A DNA stretch of 64,000 nt from assembly GCF_003217515.1 (NCBI RefSeq), contig NZ_QJSX01000001.1, positions 434,001-498,000 on the forward strand. Direction: 5' to 3'. The notes below the pieces were generated by a model that had not been told where the DNA came from, searched no databases, and worked only from the letters and a program-made list of their open reading frames with translations. A program made the translations under genes and the position numbers. Below are positions 31,830 to 42,705 of the stretch, in pieces. The first letter of the stretch is position 1. Each line of letters opens with the position of its first letter. Origin of the DNA: Deinococcus yavapaiensis KR-236 (GTDB lineage Bacteria; Deinococcota; Deinococci; Deinococcales; Deinococcaceae).

Positions 31830-31835
31830 AAGCTA
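31830..31835 (-). promoter_or_regulatory. -10 box, leaderless type
   Basis: TAGCTT with 6 nt to the ATG at 31823. Confidence 0.5.
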
Positions 31836-32075
31836 GCGCCGCCTCGTTACGCTGCCCTGAAGCGGCAGGTGTCCCGCCACGCGAGCTCAACGAGAAGCTG
31901 AGTTGCTGTGCTCCTTCCGTCACGGTAGCTCGCCGTGCCCCCCGTGTCCTTGATCCAGCGGTGCTCGTCGGGCGGAACAGCTCGAGCGGTGAGGGGGCCG
32001 CCGATTCAGTCGGTCGTCTTCGTCAAGGCGGCGAGGGCGGCTGTCACGCCGCCCCGGACGATCATTCGAGTTCGG

Positions 32076-32810
32076 TCAAATCGATTCCAGCGGCTTCGCG
32101 TTTCCCTGCACGAAGCGCTCGACGCCGCTCGGCGCGGCCCACTTCGCGGCGTTCACCAACACTCGTCGTACGTCCGGAAGGTGATACGTCGGGTACGTTT
32201 CGTGTCCGGGGCGGAAGTAGAAGATTTTGCCTTTGCCGCGCGTCCACGTGCAACCCGATCGAAAGACCTCGCCGCCGCTGAACCAGCTCACGAACACGAG
32301 TTCTTCGGGGGCGGGCACGTCGAAGAACTCGCCATACATCTCCTCTCGCTCGATCTCCACGAATTCGTGCAGCCCCGTCACGATCGGATGGTGCGGCGCG
32401 ACGATCCACAGGCGTTCCTTGTCGTTCGCCTCGCGCCACTTCAACATGCAGCCCGTCCCCATGAGGCGTCGGAACGGCTTGGCCATGTGCGCGGAGTGCA
32501 GGGGCACGAAGCCCATGCCGTCGTACACGCGCTTCACGACGCGGTCGACGATTTCGTCCTTCACTTCCTCGTGCGCGAGGTGTCCCCACCACACGACGAC
32601 TTGCGCCCACGCGAGCGCTTCCTCCGTCAGGCCGTGTTCGTCGTCGTCGAGGGTGGCGGTGCGAACGTCGCATCCACCTTCGCGCAGCGCGGACGCGACC
32701 GCGCCGTGAATGCCGTCGGGGTACAGCTCGTCGACTTTCGGATTCTTGCGTTCGTGGCGATGTTCGTTCCAGACGAGAACGCGGACGGGCTGAGTCATAT
32801 CTTGGGTCAT
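32076..32810 (-). CDS. ThuA-like domain protein
   Basis: 244 aa. It matches the ThuA (trehalose utilisation) family: RVLVWNEHRHERKNPKV at the start, VVVWWGHLAHEEV, GFVPLHSAHMAKPF, and ERLWIVAPHHPIVTGL. ThuA-like proteins have a class I glutamine amidotransferase fold and accompany sugar dehydrogenases. The ATG at 32810 follows GGAGGTT and overlaps the stop of the upstream Gfo/Idh gene as ATGA. The pair probably handles an uptake-derived sugar; the actual sugar is unknown. Confidence 0.9.
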   Translation of the reverse strand: MTQDMTQPVRVLVWNEHRHERKNPKVDELYPDGIHGAVASALREGGCDVRTATLDDDEHGLTEEALAWAQVVVWWGHLAHEEVKDEIVDRVVKRVYDGMGFVPLHSAHMAKPFRRLMGTGCMLKWREANDKERLWIVAPHHPIVTGLHEFVEIEREEMYGEFFDVPAPEELVFVSWFSGGEVFRSGCTWTRGKGKIFYFRPGHETYPTYHLPDVRRVLVNAAKWAAPSGVERFVQGNAKPLESI

Positions 32811-33883
32811 ACGAGAACCTCCGAGGATGGCGAGAGGAATTCCGAGAGGTCGACCGTTCGGTCTTCCTGGGCGCTTTTGACGGCGGCAAGCGACAACGCG
32901 AGGCTGGCGAGGTTGTCGCGGCCCGACGTCTCGGGTTCGCGGCCTGTCCGGATGGCGTGGACGAAGTCGGCGAGGGTTCCGGCACGGTCGAGGTGCGGCA
33001 CGGCGGGCAAGCGGACGGCGCGGGCGTTGCCTTTCAGCCCGCGCACCGCGACGCGTTCGGGCTTGGCAGGATCGTCTCCGCGGCTGGACCACGCGATCTC
33101 GCCGTTGGAAAAGTCCATCTTCCACTCGCCCGCCCACGGCGTCACGGGGCCCGACGACGCCCAGCTTCCTCGGTAGTCGACCATCACGCCGCCTTCGAAC
33201 TCGATGGTGAGGTAAGCGGCGGCGGGATCCTTGTAAGGACTCCACGGCGGGTTGAAGGCGTGGCAGCGGATTCGCAGCGGTTCGCGCCCGAGGACCATGC
33301 GAAGCAGGTCGAAGTGGTGAATCGCCATGTCGACGAGCAAGGGTTGCGGCCACGTGTGGTGTCCCGCGCCCGTTGGCAGCGTGCGGGCGAAGTCGCGGCG
33401 GAAGTCTATTTCGACGGTGCCGATCGTCCCGACGCGCTCCTCGTTCACGAGACGCTGAACGAACCTCGGAGCCGGATGATGTCGGTAGTTCTGGCTGACC
33501 GCCAGCACCTTGCTGGCGGTACGGGCGGCGTCGACGGCGCTTCTCGCTTCGCGCAGCGTCATCGCGAACGGCTTTTCGACGAGGACGTGCAAGCCCGCGC
33601 TGAGCGCTTCGACAGCGACAGGCACGTGTCCGGCGACGCTTGTCGTGACGAGGGCCGCGTCGGCCTCGACGGCGTTCAAGGCGTCGCTCAGAGACGGAAA
33701 GCACGCCCCTTCGTGCGCACCTTCCTTGACGGCGGCGGCGAGAGACTCGGGATAGGGGTCGACCCACGCGACAGGCGTCACGTCGGGAGACGATTGCAAA
33801 ACGCGCATCCAACTGCGGCCCCATCCGCCCGTGCCGACGTGGACGAGGCGCAAAGGCGAATGGGCCGACGGTGTTTCGCTCAT
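32807..33883 (-). CDS. Gfo/Idh/MocA-family oxidoreductase
   Basis: 358-aa NAD(P)-dependent sugar oxidoreductase. N-terminal Rossmann fold with the glycine motif VGTGGWGRSWM near 16, the EKPFAMTLREA motif near 105 carrying the conserved lysine, and the second-domain motif DMAIHHFDLLRM. ATG 33883 has AAGGAG just upstream. It overlaps the ThuA-like gene, a common pairing in sugar catabolic loci. Substrate unknown. Confidence 0.92.
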   Translation of the reverse strand: MSETPSAHSPLRLVHVGTGGWGRSWMRVLQSSPDVTPVAWVDPYPESLAAAVKEGAHEGACFPSLSDALNAVEADAALVTTSVAGHVPVAVEALSAGLHVLVEKPFAMTLREARSAVDAARTASKVLAVSQNYRHHPAPRFVQRLVNEERVGTIGTVEIDFRRDFARTLPTGAGHHTWPQPLLVDMAIHHFDLLRMVLGREPLRIRCHAFNPPWSPYKDPAAAYLTIEFEGGVMVDYRGSWASSGPVTPWAGEWKMDFSNGEIAWSSRGDDPAKPERVAVRGLKGNARAVRLPAVPHLDRAGTLADFVHAIRTGREPETSGRDNLASLALSLAAVKSAQEDRTVDLSEFLSPSSEVLV

Positions 33884-33994
33884 GAAGGCTCCTTGGTCAG
33901 GGCGACGTTGATCACGGAACGGCGGTGGAACGACGGGCGTCGGGAACGCAGAGTCATCCTAACCTTTGTCGCGCGCGCCCTCGCACCGTTCTGC

Positions 33995-34000
33995 TAGAAT
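33995..34000 (+). promoter_or_regulatory. Extended -10 box of the uvrA transcript
   Basis: TGCTAGAAT (extended -10 TGn plus TAGAAT) with exactly 6 nt to a TTG at 34007. I saw no radiation/desiccation response palindrome within the upstream 180 nt. Confidence 0.55.
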
Positions 34001-34006
34001 GCGACG

Positions 34007-34071
34007 TTGATTCTGAAGAACGTCGCCTTCCTTCTGCCTCCGGCGTATCAGAAACCCAGGGAGAATCTCGC

Positions 34072-34075
<4 letters not shown>
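34007..34075 (+). CDS. Predicted leaderless upstream ORF of uvrA (22 aa)
   Basis: TTG at 34007 lies 6 nt after TAGAAT. The ORF has 22 codons and its TGA (34073-34075) overlaps the uvrA TTG as TTGA. The peptide reads LILKNVAFLLPPAYQKPREN then LA. The uvrA Shine-Dalgarno AGGGAG is inside its last codons. It may be a coupling or regulatory leader; its translation is not proven and TTG is a weaker leaderless start than AUG or GUG. Confidence 0.35.
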
Positions 34076-37061
<2,986 letters not shown>

Positions 37062-37065
<4 letters not shown>

Positions 37066-37613
37066 CGCCCGCTCCTCGCAGGCCCGCGCCGCGCGCGAAG
37101 CGCGACTTTTCCAACGTTTGGCGCTGGACGATCGGCCTCTTGGGGCTGGTCGTCTTGGCGGCCGTGCTGCTCAGCCCGCTGGAGTGGCAAGTGAAGCTGG
37201 CCGTGTGGATCGTGGCCGTGCTGCTCCTCGACGAGTGCGGCAACTGGTTCGGCTACACGGGCGCGCTCTTGGGCGCCTTGCCGTTGCTCGCCGGGCTTGT
37301 TCAGCCATTCGTGGACGTCACGGCGACCGCGCCCCAGTGGTACGTCGCCTTTCCGTTGATCGTAGCGGGCCTCGTCGCCGCGCTTTTGGTGAAGCACGCG
37401 GGCGGTTGGTTCGGCTTGCCGTTCGCGGCGGTGCTGCTGCTCGCCCCGCTTCTGATCGCGCGTCAATTCGGCAGCCAATTCGACGAGACGGTCACGCTGC
37501 CGCAAACGGAAGACTTCTGGACTTACACTTTGTGGCCGACCGTCGCCGGACTCGTGCTCGGCGCGGTCGTCCGGGTTGTGACGCGGCGACGCGAGGGCCG
37601 CTCGGCGTCGTAA
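37062..37613 (+). CDS. Membrane protein of unknown function
   Basis: 183 aa; the GTG overlaps the uvrA stop as GTGA. A basic N-terminus (PRRPAPRAKRDFSNVW) is followed by about five or six hydrophobic helices, with the first near 23-42 and the last near 155-172. No family recognised. Overlap with uvrA implies cotranscription, but no functional link to repair can be read from the sequence. Confidence 0.75.
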
Positions 37614-37635
37614 CACTTCTGAAACCCACGTGGAT

Positions 37636-37641
37636 TAAGAT
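37636..37641 (+). promoter_or_regulatory. Probable -10 box of the DsbA-like gene
   Basis: TAAGAT with 9 nt to ATG 37651; near-leaderless spacing. Confidence 0.4.
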
Positions 37642-37650
37642 GCCGTCAAG

Positions 37651-38313
37651 ATGAGTCTAGCGCGCCCTGCTCGCAACAACGCCGTCATCGTGACGGTTCT
37701 CGTTCTCGCCGCGTTGATCGTCGGGTTCTTCGTTTGGCAACGCGTGACGTCGACGCGGGCGAGCGGCACGACGATCGACGTCTCCAATCAGCCCTTCTTG
37801 GGCAACGCCGACGCCAAGGTGACCGTGGTCGTCTTCGAGGACTTCAAGTGCCCGAACTGCAAGAACTTCGAGGAGAACGTCTACCCGACGATCAAGGAGA
37901 AGTTCATCGACACGAACCGCATTCGGTTCGCCTTCGTGAACTTTCCGTTCCTCGGACCCGACTCCACCACGGCCGCCGTCGCCGCGGAGTGCGCCTACCA
38001 GCAAAGCCCGCAGGCGTTTTGGCAGTACAAGACGATCATTTACCGCGGCCAGAAGGAAGAGACGACGCAGTGGGCGACGCCCGCGTACCTACAAGAGCTC
38101 GCCGGGTACGTGAACGGCCTCGACGCCGCCCAGCTCTCGCAGTGCATCGCGTCGAACGCGACCATCGAGAAGGTGAACGCAGACAACGCCCTCGCGCGTC
38201 GCCTCAACGTCGGCGGAACGCCCACGGTGTTCGTGAACGGCGTGCAGGTGCAGGCGCGCACCTTCGACGACTTCACGACCGCCATCGACCGCGCCTTGCA
38301 AAACGCTCGGTGA
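37651..38313 (+). CDS. DsbA-family thiol-disulfide oxidoreductase, membrane-anchored
   Basis: 220 aa. A signal anchor (NAVIVTVLVLAALIVGFFVW) places the thioredoxin-like domain outside the cytoplasm. The active site is CPNC in EDFKCPNCKNFEE (near residue 67), and the cis-proline loop is GGTPTVFVNG. A helical insert holds CAYQQSPQAFWQYK, typical of the DsbA/BdbD group. It is followed 16 nt later by a DsbB-like gene, so the pair should form an oxidative folding system. Confidence 0.92.
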   Translation: MSLARPARNNAVIVTVLVLAALIVGFFVWQRVTSTRASGTTIDVSNQPFLGNADAKVTVVVFEDFKCPNCKNFEENVYPTIKEKFIDTNRIRFAFVNFPFLGPDSTTAAVAAECAYQQSPQAFWQYKTIIYRGQKEETTQWATPAYLQELAGYVNGLDAAQLSQCIASNATIEKVNADNALARRLNVGGTPTVFVNGVQVQARTFDDFTTAIDRALQNAR

Positions 38314-38329
38314 CAGCAAAGGATCCTCG

Positions 38330-38770
38330 ATGAGCACCGCCGCCTCTTCCTCCAGATCCACTTGGTTCACGCCCGAACGCCGCGTGTACGTGGCTTGGCT
38401 CGTCGCGCTCGCCGCGACCTTCGGGAGCTTGTACTTCTCGGAAATCGCGCGTTTCGTTCCGTGCACGCTGTGCTGGTATCAGCGCATCTGCATGTATCCT
38501 TTGGCGGTCGTGCTCGGCATCGCCGCGTACCGAGGGGACACGGACGTTCGCAAGTACGTTCTGCCGATGGCGGCGATCGGTTGGGTCATCGCCCTTTATC
38601 ACATCCTCGAAGAGCGCGGCGTCGTGCCGACCCTCGCGACGTGCGCGGTCGGCGTGCCGTGCACGGTGAAGTGGATCAACTGGCTGGGCTTCATCACGAT
38701 TCCCGTGCTGAGCTTCACGGCGTTCACGCTGATCCTCGTACTTTTGAGCTGGCGTCGACGCGCGGCGTGA
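38330..38770 (+). CDS. DsbB/BdbC-family disulfide bond formation protein
   Basis: 146-aa integral membrane quinone reductase that reoxidises its DsbA partner. Four hydrophobic helices. The first redox pair is CTLC within PCTLCWYQRI after helix one; the second is C-A-V-G-V-P-C in the second external loop (ATCAVGVPCTVKWI). The short length matches the BdbC subfamily. The GGATCC-containing gap before the ATG has no obvious promoter, consistent with an operon with the DsbA-like gene. Confidence 0.92.
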   Translation: MSTAASSSRSTWFTPERRVYVAWLVALAATFGSLYFSEIARFVPCTLCWYQRICMYPLAVVLGIAAYRGDTDVRKYVLPMAAIGWVIALYHILEERGVVPTLATCAVGVPCTVKWINWLGFITIPVLSFTAFTLILVLLSWRRRAA

Positions 38771-38774
38771 ACGT

Positions 38775-39626
38775 TCACGCTTGAGGTGCGGCGGGCAGGC
38801 GCTCGCCGCACGTCTTGCAGTACCGAGCGTCCGTGTCGTGCCGTTCCTCGCCGCATCGCTCGCACGTCACGAAGCGCGTCGGACGGCCCGCTCGCGCGAG
38901 GCTCACGGTGACGATTCCGGTCGGCACCGCGAGGATGCCGTAGCCGAGGATCATCGTCAAGCTCGCCAGGAACTTTCCGAGCGGGGTCGAAGGCGCGATG
39001 TCGCCGTATCCGACGGTCGTGATCGTCACGATGGCCCAGTACATGCTCGTCGGGATGGAGGTGTAGCCGTTCTCGGGTCCTTCCACGACGTACATCAGCG
39101 CGCCGATGATCAGAACGAGCGTCAGGACGGTCGCGAGGAAGACCGTGATTTTCGCGCTGCTCGCGCGAAGCGCCTCCGTGATGACGGACGCCTCTTGCAG
39201 GTAACGCCCGAGGCGCAGAATGCGAAACACGCGCAGCAAGCGCAAGGCGCGCACGACCGTGAAGGCTTGCGTGCCCGGAAACAGAAGCGCGATGAAGCCC
39301 GGCAGGATCGACAGCAAATCCACCACGCCGAAAAAGCTGCGCGAGTAGTGCAGGGCTCGCCGTGCCGTGACGAGCCGCAAGGTGTACTCGACCGTGAACA
39401 CGATCGTGAACAGCCATTCGAGGTCGCGCAACATGACGCCGTACGACCGCCGCAACCCGGAAACGCTTTCGAGCATCACGGCGAAGACGGACGCGAAGAT
39501 CAGCAAGGTGAGGGCGAGGTCGAACAGTTGTCCGGCGCGCGTGTCGTTGTTGAAGATGACATTGCCGAGCGAGACGCGCCACGGCGCCCGTCGATCCACG
39601 TATTCGCGATCCGGAGAGGCGGCCAT
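38775..39626 (-). CDS. Voltage-gated-type potassium channel with C-terminal zinc ribbon
   Basis: 283 aa. A six-helix ion-transport domain with an arginine-rich S4 (VVRALRLLRVFRILRLGRY), a pore helix and the K+ selectivity filter TTVGYGD. After S6 the protein has no RCK or cyclic-nucleotide domain. It ends instead in a four-cysteine zinc ribbon: CERCGEERHDTDARYCKTCGE. The ribbon would face the cytoplasm. ATG 39626 lacks an obvious Shine-Dalgarno. It is separated from speE by a terminator-like hairpin. Confidence 0.88.
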   Translation of the reverse strand: MAASPDREYVDRRAPWRVSLGNVIFNNDTRAGQLFDLALTLLIFASVFAVMLESVSGLRRSYGVMLRDLEWLFTIVFTVEYTLRLVTARRALHYSRSFFGVVDLLSILPGFIALLFPGTQAFTVVRALRLLRVFRILRLGRYLQEASVITEALRASSAKITVFLATVLTLVLIIGALMYVVEGPENGYTSIPTSMYWAIVTITTVGYGDIAPSTPLGKFLASLTMILGYGILAVPTGIVTVSLARAGRPTRFVTCERCGEERHDTDARYCKTCGERLPAAPQA

Positions 39627-39647
39627 ACTTCAAGATGCCAAAGCGAA

Positions 39648-39669
39648 GAGGAGGCGCCTTCGCCTCCTC
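39648..39669 (-). terminator. Terminator-like hairpin after speE
   Basis: GAGGAGGCG / CGCCTCCTC, 9-bp stem with a 4-nt loop; the minus-strand tail TTCGCTTTGG is only weakly T-rich. Confidence 0.55.
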
Positions 39670-39705
39670 AATTCTTGCTCAAGTGTCGTCGATGCTCGCG
39701 CAAAG

Positions 39706-40647
39706 TCAGCCCAGCGGCTTTTGGTGCGGATTGCCTTCCTCGTCGAGCCAGAACGGTTCGGCGTCCGTGCTGACCATCGTCTCCGCCTCGATCGCTTCGA
39801 TGAGGTCGTTGGGCAACGCGAACTGCGCCGTGATGAGGGGCGCGTTGAGGTAGCGCAACTTCAGGCGACGCTCGTCGAGGCGCGTTTGGTACGTCGCCGT
39901 GTCGATCGTGAGAGGATCGGTGTGGTCGCTGGCGAGGATGAAGCCGAACTGCAGGAAGTAGCCGGGGATGTACGTGCGGTACGTGCGAACATGCTCGAAC
40001 ACCTCGCGCACCGTGCGGTGGATGACGGGATGCTCTCGGTGGTGGGTGAGGAGCAGCATGCCCGCTTGCATCGCCACGAAACCGCCCGGCTTGAGGCGCT
40101 TCTTGAGAAGGCTGTACCACTCGACGGTGAACAGGAAGCGCGCGGGGCTGTCTTCTCCGACAGGGTCCGTGAGGTCGACGAGGATCACGTCGAACTGCTC
40201 GTCGTGCTGTTCGAGCCAAGCGCGAGCGTCCTCGGCGTAGACGTCGCTGCGAGGATCCTCGAAGGCGCCTTGGTGCCACTCGGGCAAGAGTTCCTTGGCG
40301 ATGTCGATGAGCTCGTCGTCGATGTCGACCATCACGGCGCGCTCCACAGACGGGTGCTTCAGGACTTCGCGCAGCGTCGCTCCTTCGCCTCCGCCCACGA
40401 TGAACACCGACGTCGGCTCGGGGTGCGCGAGGAGGGCCGGATGGACGAGCGTGTCGTGGTAGACGTGCTCGTCGCGCTCGGTGCTTTGCGCGTCCTTGTC
40501 GAGGATCAAGACCTTTCCGAAGCCTTCGGAGCGAAACAGGGTGAGTTCCTGGAATTTCGTGGTGCGCTTGGCGAGAATCTCGTCCATGCGGCGCAGCATC
40601 GATTCGTACGGAGTGATTTCTTCGAGGAAGTAGGAGCCGAACTTCAT
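39706..40647 (-). CDS. speE: Polyamine aminopropyltransferase (SpeE)
   Basis: Transfers an aminopropyl group from decarboxylated S-adenosylmethionine to putrescine, agmatine or a related amine. 313 aa; ATG 40647 with GGAGG upstream. The AdoMet fold shows VFIVGGGEGATLREVLKH, the acidic pair region MVDIDDELI, and DLTDPVGEDSPARFLFT. The GGGEGATLREVL and DPVGED wording resembles the Thermus aminopropylagmatine enzyme rather than the plain spermidine synthase, so agmatine is a plausible acceptor (inference). Its partner speD lies upstream on the same strand and lacks catalytic residues. Confidence 0.93.
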   Translation of the reverse strand: MKFGSYFLEEITPYESMLRRMDEILAKRTTKFQELTLFRSEGFGKVLILDKDAQSTERDEHVYHDTLVHPALLAHPEPTSVFIVGGGEGATLREVLKHPSVERAVMVDIDDELIDIAKELLPEWHQGAFEDPRSDVYAEDARAWLEQHDEQFDVILVDLTDPVGEDSPARFLFTVEWYSLLKKRLKPGGFVAMQAGMLLLTHHREHPVIHRTVREVFEHVRTYRTYIPGYFLQFGFILASDHTDPLTIDTATYQTRLDERRLKLRYLNAPLITAQFALPNDLIEAIEAETMVSTDAEPFWLDEEGNPHQKPLG

Positions 40648-40668
40648 GAAAACCTCCTGCAAGGCAGA

Positions 40669-40689
40669 GGGCGGGTGCAACACCCGCCC
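40669..40689 (-). promoter_or_regulatory. Intercistronic hairpin between speD and speE
   Basis: GGGCGGGTG / CACCCGCCC, 9-bp GC-rich stem with a 3-nt loop, 15 nt after the speD stop and followed by the speE Shine-Dalgarno. There is no T-run, so it may modulate mRNA stability or partial readthrough rather than end transcription. Confidence 0.45.
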
Positions 40690-40704
40690 GTACGGGGAGT
40701 GGAA

Positions 40705-41133
40705 TTACGGATTGGAGTGCGGCTCTTCGACGAGTTGTCCGCTCGGGCCGCGGGTGCGTCGGGCGCCGCGCCACAAGTGGTAGTGGTCCTGGTCGGACGC
40801 GCCGAGGGCTGTCGTGAGCTCGCGAATGACTTGCTCGGGGTTGGCGTCGCCTCGATAAAAGTACAAGTCGAGGGTGGCCGAAGCGTTGTCCTCCGGCCAG
40901 GTGTGAATCGTCACCAGGGCGACGGGGCTCATCACCGTGCCCGAGAGACCTTGCGGCTGAAATTTGTGAAAGACGCTGTGCACCGTCTCGGGCACCGCGC
41001 CGAGACTGATCACGGCGTCTCGCATGGCGGCTTCGACGTGCTCGGCGTTCTCGATGGTGTCGTAGTCGCATCCGTAAATCTCGGCGACCCAGCGGCCTCC
41101 CTCGGCCAAACCGTACTCGGCAAAACCCGTCAT
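40705..41133 (-). CDS. speD: S-adenosylmethionine decarboxylase homologue lacking the pyruvoyl serine
   Basis: 142 aa; ATG 41133, with TAAAGT 11 nt upstream. The fold is clearly prokaryotic AdoMet decarboxylase (GRWVAEIYGCD; HKFQPQGLSG; TIHTWPE). However, the self-cleavage motif, normally ESH before the TIHTWPE strand, reads VAL (V71-A72-L73), so the serine that becomes the pyruvoyl cofactor is alanine. The catalytic cysteine of the FTC motif is replaced by tyrosine (LYFY, Y93). Only the processing histidine H77 remains. It therefore cannot be a normal decarboxylase; it may be a regulatory subunit or have a new function. S69 three residues upstream is the only nearby serine. Confidence 0.85.
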   Translation of the reverse strand: MTGFAEYGLAEGGRWVAEIYGCDYDTIENAEHVEAAMRDAVISLGAVPETVHSVFHKFQPQGLSGTVMSPVALVTIHTWPEDNASATLDLYFYRGDANPEQVIRELTTALGASDQDHYHLWRGARRTRGPSGQLVEEPHSNP

Positions 41134-41190
41134 AGCAATTGAGCACTTTAGCACGCCACGAAGGCCGAGGGGCCAAGGGTGGCGATCAAG

Positions 41191-41958
41191 TCAAGGAGTC
41201 ATCAAGCGGCGAGCGGCTTCCTCCAAGTCGTCGGCAGCCGCCAGACTCGATCCGACGAGGACGGCGTCGGCGAGGCCGCGCACGTCCGCGAGTTGCTCGG
41301 CGCGCTCGTAGCCGCTTTCGGCGACGAGCACGCCCTCGAAGCCGCGCGCCCGCGCGAGGCGCATGAGCCTCGGTGCGTTGGCGAGGTCGGTCTTCAGCGT
41401 CGTGAGGTCACGGTTGTTGACGCCGAGGATTTCCGCGTCCGCCTCCAGCGCGACATCGAGTTCGCGTTCGTCGTGCACCTCCACGAGAGCGTCGAGGCCG
41501 AGGGCGTGCGCCGTTTGCACGAACGTGTGCGTCAGCTCGCCGAGCACCGACACCATCAAGAGCGCCGCGGACGCGCCGAGTTGCGCCGCCTCGGCCAGCA
41601 TGGCGGGATGCACGACGAAGTCCTTGCGCAAGGCCGGGATGGCGACCGCCTTCACGACGTCCCGCAACGCCTGGTCGTCACCTCCGAAGTGCCGGGGCTC
41701 CGTCAAGACGGACACGGCGCGCGCTCCGCCCCGCTCGTAAGAGCGCGCGGCTTGGGCAGGGTCGAGGGCGGCGATGTGTCCCTTGCTGGGCGAGGCGCGC
41801 TTGACCTCGGCGATCAAGGACAAGCCCGGAAGGCGAAGGGCCCGTTCGAAGCGCTTCGTGCGAGGACGTGCGGAGGGCTGGAATTCGGCGTCGAGGTAAT
41901 CCTCGGCGCGCTCGCGCACGATGCGGCCCAGCACGCCGGGAACGGCAGTGAAATCCAT
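41191..41958 (-). CDS. trpC: Indole-3-glycerol phosphate synthase
   Basis: TIM-barrel enzyme of tryptophan synthesis converting CdRP to indole-3-glycerol phosphate. 255 aa. Signature regions: LIAEVKRASPSKG near residue 48 with the catalytic lysine, ALRKDFVVHP with the second lysine, GVNNRDLTTLKTD, and VAESGY. No other trp gene is adjacent. ATG 41958 follows TATCAT by 6 nt, the leaderless pattern. Confidence 0.95.
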   Translation of the reverse strand: MDFTAVPGVLGRIVRERAEDYLDAEFQPSARPRTKRFERALRLPGLSLIAEVKRASPSKGHIAALDPAQAARSYERGGARAVSVLTEPRHFGGDDQALRDVVKAVAIPALRKDFVVHPAMLAEAAQLGASAALLMVSVLGELTHTFVQTAHALGLDALVEVHDERELDVALEADAEILGVNNRDLTTLKTDLANAPRLMRLARARGFEGVLVAESGYERAEQLADVRGLADAVLVGSSLAAADDLEEAARRLMTP

Positions 41959-41964
41959 GCGGGC

Positions 41965-41970
41965 ATGATA
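41965..41970 (-). promoter_or_regulatory. -10 box of trpC, leaderless type
   Basis: TATCAT with 6 nt to the ATG at 41958. Confidence 0.55.
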
Positions 41971-42113
41971 GAGGTTCCGTCCTTTTCGTGGAGGACCGCG
42001 GAGGCGACCGTCCTTCGCCCTCCTCCCGAATTCGTTTGCTCCGGCTTCTCCCCTCGAGTGCGTTGAGGTCGGCGCTCGGCCCGCTTCAACCGGAACGCCC
42101 TTGAGACTCGTGT

Positions 42114-42119
42114 TAGCAT
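42114..42119 (+). promoter_or_regulatory. -10 box of hpt, leaderless type
   Basis: TGTTAGCAT (extended -10) with 6 nt to ATG 42126. Confidence 0.55.
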
Positions 42120-42125
42120 TTTCAA

Positions 42126-42653
42126 ATGACCTTCGTTCCTTCGAACGGCCCCGTGCAGATCTCCGCGAGCGAGATTCAAGCGCGCATCGCGGAAATCGGC
42201 GCGCAGATCGAACGTGAGTACGCCGGGCTCGAGCCTCACCTCATCTGCGTTCTCAACGGCGCGTTCCTGTTTCACGCGGACCTCGTGCGCGCCATCCGAA
42301 TGCCTCTCACCGTGGACTTCCTCGCCGTGTCGAGCTACGGCAACGCCAAGCAGTCGAGCGGCGAGGTGCGCCTCGTCAAGGACCTCAGCCTGCCCTTGTC
42401 CAACCGGCACGTGATTCTGGTGGAGGACATCGTCGACACGGGCATCACGATGCAGTACTTGCTGCACTACCTGTCGGGCCGCGGACCGTCGTCGTTGAAA
42501 GTCGCGGCCCTGCTGAGCAAGCCGTCACGCCGCAAAGTGGAAGTCCCGGTCGACTACCTCGGCTTCACGATTCCCGACGCGTACGTGTACGGGTACGGCC
42601 TCGACCGCGCGCAATTCGACCGCAACCTGCCGTTCATCACGTCGCAGGAGTAA
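42126..42653 (+). CDS. hpt: Hypoxanthine phosphoribosyltransferase
   Basis: Purine salvage enzyme making IMP (and GMP) from hypoxanthine (guanine) and PRPP. 175 aa. The PRPP loop is VILVEDIVDTGITM near residue 100; the base-contact residues lie in VDYLGFTIPDAYVYGYGLD; and SSYGN is near 75. The ATG has no Shine-Dalgarno and lies 6 nt after TAGCAT. A bidirectional terminator follows. Confidence 0.95.
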   Translation: MTFVPSNGPVQISASEIQARIAEIGAQIEREYAGLEPHLICVLNGAFLFHADLVRAIRMPLTVDFLAVSSYGNAKQSSGEVRLVKDLSLPLSNRHVILVEDIVDTGITMQYLLHYLSGRGPSSLKVAALLSKPSRRKVEVPVDYLGFTIPDAYVYGYGLDRAQFDRNLPFITSQE

Positions 42654-42666
42654 AACAAAGCGAAAA

Positions 42667-42692
42667 AAAGAGGCTCCTTTCGGAGCCTCTTT
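42667..42692. terminator. Bidirectional terminator between hpt and the S1-domain gene
   Basis: AAAGAGGCTCC / GGAGCCTCTTT, 11-bp stem with a 4-nt loop, with A-rich left and T-rich right flanks, serving two convergent genes. Confidence 0.88.
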
Positions 42693-42705
42693 CGTTGGAT
42701 GCGGC

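Noticed and set aside
31044..31901. Plus-strand open frame across the 30969-31304 gap
   Set aside because: No start signals or domain, and most of it is antisense to the secreted-protein gene.
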